A DNA stretch of 8,378 bases. Source: Candidatus Zhuqueibacterota bacterium 4572_119. GTDB lineage: Bacteria; Zhuqueibacterota; Zhuqueibacteria; Thermofontimicrobiales; Thermofontimicrobiaceae. Positions 5,702-8,378 of this stretch are shown in pieces. The stretch spans positions 1 through 8,378 of the forward strand of contig NBLI01000097.1 of assembly GCA_002084535.1 (NCBI GenBank), read 5' to 3'. Every line of letters begins with the position of its first letter. The first letter of the stretch is position 1. The notes below the pieces were generated by a model. It searched no databases and had not been told where the DNA came from. It worked only from the letters and a program-made list of their open reading frames with translations. Both the position numbers and the translations under genes were made by a program.

Positions 5702-6448
5702 ATGGAAATGAAAATAGAAATAAAAAATTTATGGAAAAATAAAACCGTCAGGTCAGAGGATGGAACTGATGTTGAATTAACCATTTTATCAGATATTAAT
5801 CTTGAGTTAAATGGTTCATGCATCCAAATTGTTTTGGGACCTTCGGGAAGTGGTAAAACGACTTTACTGCGAATGCTAAATAAATTGGAATCGCCAACAA
5901 GGGGAAAAATTTATTACAATGGTATAAATTATGATTCAATTCCCCCGCGGGAGCTTAGGAAAGATATTGGCATGGTTTTTCAATCTTCGGCTCTTTTCCC
6001 CGGGACGATTTTTGAAAATGTTCTGTTTGGTCCAAGGCTTCGCACAAGAAAAGTTAGTGATTTAAATATCTCGCGAATTTTAAAAATGGTGAATTTAAGT
6101 GATATCAGCATTTTTCGGGAAGTGGATAAGCTTTCCCAGGGTCAGCAGCAAAGGGTTTCCCTGGCACGGGCTTTGGCAAATGAGCCAAAAGTTCTTTTAT
6201 TGGACGAACCAACTTCCGCTCTTGATCCGTCGGCAGCGAATAAATTATTAGATTTGTTCAGAAAAATTAACGACCAAACAGGTATCAATATTGTTATGGT
6301 AACTCATATTATGGATCATGCCAAAAGAATTGGCGACAGGATTTGTTTACTGGTTGACGGCAAAATTGTGGAGAAAAATAGCATCGACTCTTTTTTTGAT
6401 AATCCCGGAACAGAGGTGGCGAAGAAATTTATCCGCGGGGAGCTTTAA
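5702..6448 (+). CDS. fetA: ABC transporter ATP-binding protein, FetA (YbbL)-like
   Basis: This 248-residue cytoplasmic ATPase energises the membrane permease encoded directly downstream. All nucleotide-binding motifs are present: Walker A GPSGSGKT (46-53), Q-loop Gln94 in VFQ, signature LSQGQQQR (144-151), Walker B VLLLDEP (164-170) with catalytic Glu169, D-loop SALD (172-175) and switch His202. It is a single full-length domain. The assignment to the FetA type rests mainly on the partner, an unmistakable FetB/UPF0014 permease. In E. coli FetAB exports iron and helps resist oxidative stress; substrate here is inferred by homology. The ATG is preceded by GGAAG with 7-nt spacing; a second in-frame ATG lies two codons later. 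The stop codon TAA is immediately followed by ATG of the permease frame, so translation is probably coupled. Confidence 0.85.
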   Translation: MEMKIEIKNLWKNKTVRSEDGTDVELTILSDINLELNGSCIQIVLGPSGSGKTTLLRMLNKLESPTRGKIYYNGINYDSIPPRELRKDIGMVFQSSALFPGTIFENVLFGPRLRTRKVSDLNISRILKMVNLSDISIFREVDKLSQGQQQRVSLARALANEPKVLLLDEPTSALDPSAANKLLDLFRKINDQTGINIVMVTHIMDHAKRIGDRICLLVDGKIVEKNSIDSFFDNPGTEVAKKFIRGEL

Positions 6449-6589
6449 ATGGATTACATTTCACTGAGTTACACAGATTTATTGATGGCGCTGATCGAAG
6501 CTTGGCATCGCCAAAGAAATTATTATTGGTACGATTCGTACATTTGTTCAATTAATGATTATCGGCTATGTCTTAAAATATATTTTTAA
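6449..6589 (+). pseudogene. fetB: Out-of-frame 5' piece of the FetB-like permease gene
   Basis: The ATG directly abutting the fetA stop codon opens a 46-codon frame. Its first 15 residues, MDYISLSYTDLLMAL, look like the normal FetB N-terminus entering membrane helix 1. After about 6493 this frame becomes nonsense and stops at 6587-6589. The permease resumes in another frame: from 6495 the codons read SKLGIAKEIIIGTIRTFVQL, which aligns with the E. coli FetB segment KLALEKDILWSVGRAIIQL, and run into the long frame without a stop. Against E. coli FetB as I remember it, about a dozen residues of helix 1 are missing at the junction, so a deletion near 35 nt would explain both the loss and the frame change. 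Confidence 0.65.
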
Positions 6590-7199
6590 TTTAAATAAAT
6601 GGTATTTCATTTTGTTAATGATTTTTATTATGGCACTTATCGCCGGGCATAACGCGGTAAAACGGCAAAAGGTAAAAATTGCTGGTTTGTTCCCAATAGT
6701 TTCGTTATCCATTTTTCTTGGTGCCGGGATTGCGGTCGCGGCTTTAATAATCCTGATTTTGCGCGCCAGCCCCTGGTATGAACCTCAATACCTAATTCCT
6801 GTGAGCGGTATGATGCTTGGTAATGCCATGAATGCTGCTGCTTTGGCGATCGACCGGTTAATTGGGGAAACGAAAAATCGGCGTTTAGAGATAGAGGCTG
6901 CTTTGTCGCTGGGGGCATCTCCATTTTGCGCGATAAGACCAATTTTAAGCGAGGCAGCCCGAGCAGCAATGATGCCGACAATTAACGCGATGATGGTGGT
7001 GGGCATTGTGCAGCTTCCCGGCATGATGACAGGTCAGATTATTGGTGGCGTCGCGCCGGAGCAGTCGGTGAGGTATCAAATAATTATAATGTACATGCTG
7101 GCAACGTCTGTGACGATTTCCTGCATTACTATACTCTATTTATTTTATCGTAAGCTTTTTACAAAAGAAGAACAGTTGGATTTTGAAATTATTCAGTAG
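6555..7199 (+). CDS. fetB: ABC transporter permease, FetB (YbbM, UPF0014)-like, 5' end broken
   Basis: These 214 codons encode most of a FetB-type integral membrane permease, the partner of the ATPase upstream. Hydrophobic segments lie at about 17-31, 44-69, 142-165 and 174-197. Family hallmarks include IIGYVLKYIFNL (2-13), IPVSGMMLGNAMNAAALAIDRL (81-102), EAALSLGAS (114-122), the cytoplasmic AARAAMMPTIN segment (134-144) and VGIVQLPGMMTGQIIGG (149-165). FetB proteins are usually near 260 residues. The missing N-terminus is encoded upstream but interrupted by a frame break near 6494. The ATG at 6555 has no Shine-Dalgarno site, and homologous codons continue upstream to 6495, so it is not the natural start. 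Unless a sequencing error or an unusual frameshift restores it, the protein lacks helix 1 and is probably inactive. Family identity is firm; functionality is doubtful. Confidence 0.8.
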   Translation: MIIGYVLKYIFNLNKWYFILLMIFIMALIAGHNAVKRQKVKIAGLFPIVSLSIFLGAGIAVAALIILILRASPWYEPQYLIPVSGMMLGNAMNAAALAIDRLIGETKNRRLEIEAALSLGASPFCAIRPILSEAARAAMMPTINAMMVVGIVQLPGMMTGQIIGGVAPEQSVRYQIIIMYMLATSVTISCITILYLFYRKLFTKEEQLDFEIIQ

Positions 7200-7331
7200 G
7201 TGCAGGTGATAAAGAATCGGTCGAGGTTGGGATAGAAGCTGATTTAATTCTAACTTTACCGGATTTGAAGTTACTAATATTTATTATCAGTGGTCGGTTT
7301 ACAAACATGTTGTTTAATGAGGGGAGTAAAT

Positions 7332-8378
7332 ATGGGGTTTAAATGTGGCTTAATTGGTCTGCCAAATGTTGGAAAATCAACAATTTTTAACGCGCTGACA
7401 GCGCAACAGGTTGACGCTTCAAATTATCCGTTTTGTACTATTGATCCCAATGTTGGCATCGTTACTCTGCAGGATGAACGGCTGGACAAAGTTAGTGAAA
7501 TTGTTGGCTCCGCGAAAACTACTCATACAACACTGGAATTCATCGATATTGCCGGATTGGTAAAAGGAGCGAGCCAGGGTGAGGGATTGGGAAATCAATT
7601 TCTCAACCATATTCAAGGGGTAGATGCGGTTGCTCATGTTGTTCGCTGTTTTGAAGATAAAAATGTCGCTCACACAAGCAGCGAATTGAACCCGGTGGAT
7701 GATGTTGAGGTTGTTTTAACAGAATTGATTTTAAAGGATTTGGAAATTGTAGAACGGAGTCTTTCAAAATTACAGCAGGCAGTGAAATCAGGTGATCCAA
7801 AATTAAAAGACCAATTAGGAAATTTAAATGAGATCAAGCAACAACTTGAAATGGGAATTCCGCTAAAAAAGATGGAATTAGCTACTGCGGTAAAAGGTTT
7901 GATCAGGGATATGAACCTGTTAACAATCAAGCCAGCGATTTACATCGCCAACATTGATGAGTGTGATGTTGAAAATAATAAATACGTGGACTCTCTTCAA
8001 AAATACGCGGAAGGGAGAGGGGAACCATGTACTAAAATTTGCGGTAAAGTTCAGGAAGAAATTTCCCAGTTGGATAAAGAAAGCCAAATAGAATTTTTAT
8101 CAGAATGGGGGCTTGATGAATTGAGCCTGAACAAAATTGTACGCGCAGGATATTCAGTATTAAATCTTATAACGTTTTTTACCGCTAATGAAAATGAGGC
8201 TCACGCCTGGACAATTCCAGAGGGGACGGTTGTCCAAAAAGCAGCCGCAAAAGTTCATACCGATTTTGAAGCTGGATTTATTAAAGCTGAAGTCATAAAA
8301 TTTAAAGATTTAATTGAAATCGGCTCTCTCAAGGAAATTAAACAAAAAGGATTAATGGCGATCCACGGGAAAGAATAT
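7332..8378 (+). CDS. ychF: YchF/OLA1 family ribosome-associated ATPase (3' end cut by window)
   Basis: The 349 codons present encode a universally conserved TRAFAC P-loop protein that binds ribosomes and, unlike its Obg relatives, prefers ATP to GTP. Motifs: G1 GLPNVGKST (9-17), G3 region DIAGLVKGAS (72-81), and NIDE (207-210) in place of the NKxD guanine-specificity motif, which is the NxxE signature of the ATP-using YchF group. A helical, coiled-coil-like domain spans about 125-195. The C-terminal TGS domain begins near 278 (NLITFFTA) and includes AWTIPEG and KVHTDFEAGFIKAEV. E. coli YchF has 363 residues, so about 14 are lost beyond the window edge; the frame is open to the last base. The start is ATG preceded by GGGGAG (7321-7326) with 5-nt spacing. 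No convincing promoter was found in the 132-nt gap after the permease, so it may be transcribed with the transporter genes. Confidence 0.95.
   Translation, partial: MGFKCGLIGLPNVGKSTIFNALTAQQVDASNYPFCTIDPNVGIVTLQDERLDKVSEIVGSAKTTHTTLEFIDIAGLVKGASQGEGLGNQFLNHIQGVDAVAHVVRCFEDKNVAHTSSELNPVDDVEVVLTELILKDLEIVERSLSKLQQAVKSGDPKLKDQLGNLNEIKQQLEMGIPLKKMELATAVKGLIRDMNLLTIKPAIYIANIDECDVENNKYVDSLQKYAEGRGEPCTKICGKVQEEISQLDKESQIEFLSEWGLDELSLNKIVRAGYSVLNLITFFTANENEAHAWTIPEGTVVQKAAAKVHTDFEAGFIKAEVIKFKDLIEIGSLKEIKQKGLMAIHGKEY

Noticed and set aside
6637..6981. Minus-strand open frame of 114 codons inside the permease region
   Set aside because: It is antisense to recognisable FetB homology, with no recognisable domain of its own.
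7200..7331. Possible gene remnant between the permease and ychF
   Set aside because: One frame stays open across most of the gap (reading GAGDKESVEVGIEADLIL), but it has no start codon, ribosome binding site or recognisable homology. The preceding permease already ends at the usual place.
1..8378. CRISPR arrays, tRNA or rRNA genes, insertion sequences
   Set aside because: No regularly spaced direct repeats, cloverleaf-like or rRNA-like segments, or transposase-like frames were seen by reading both strands.

Overview
This AT-rich bacterial window carries five intact or nearly intact genes, one broken transporter gene and one gene that runs off the right edge. Its most distinctive part is a fragment of a bacterial microcompartment (BMC) locus on the minus strand. 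No taxonomic marker is present. Several genes have good Shine-Dalgarno sites, and the candidate promoters look like ordinary -35/-10 (sigma-70 type) promoters. That argues against a typical Bacteroidota member; beyond that the host is undetermined, and any phylum assignment would be a guess.

Layout. 1-226 is non-coding. 227-853 (minus) is a tandem-domain trimeric shell protein (BMC-T). 1018-2418 (minus) is a fusion of ribose-5-phosphate isomerase B with deoxyribose-phosphate aldolase (RpiB-DeoC). The pairing of BMC-T, RpiB and DeoC is the signature of the 'sugar phosphate utilizing' (SPU) class of BMC loci. 2419-2820 is a divergent intergenic region with a good promoter in each direction and a leader of about 220 nt for the minus-strand genes. 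2821-3048 (plus) is a small 2[4Fe-4S] ferredoxin followed by a clear hairpin terminator. 3160-5583 (plus) is a LonB-like (COG1067) ATP-dependent protease. 5702-6448 and 6449-7199 (plus) encode a FetA/FetB-type (YbbL/YbbM) ABC exporter, whose permease gene is broken near its 5' end. 7332-8378 (plus) is YchF, missing only about its last 14 codons.

How the genes fit together. The fusion enzyme would interconvert pentose phosphates (RpiB) and cleave deoxyribose-5-phosphate to glyceraldehyde-3-phosphate and acetaldehyde (DeoC). The BMC shell would enclose this chemistry, and BMC-T would supply a large gated pore. Hexameric and pentameric shell proteins and an aldehyde dehydrogenase are not in the window. 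Between the enzyme's two domains lies a linker holding a short amphipathic helix that resembles an encapsulation peptide and a four-cysteine cluster. The plus-strand genes look like general cell maintenance (electron transfer, proteolysis, metal export, ribosome-associated ATPase) with no demonstrated tie to the BMC.

Nothing here is a wholly unknown system. The points most worth checking are the linker of the fusion enzyme, the RpiB active-site substitution, the structured leader of the BMC operon and the fetB frame break.
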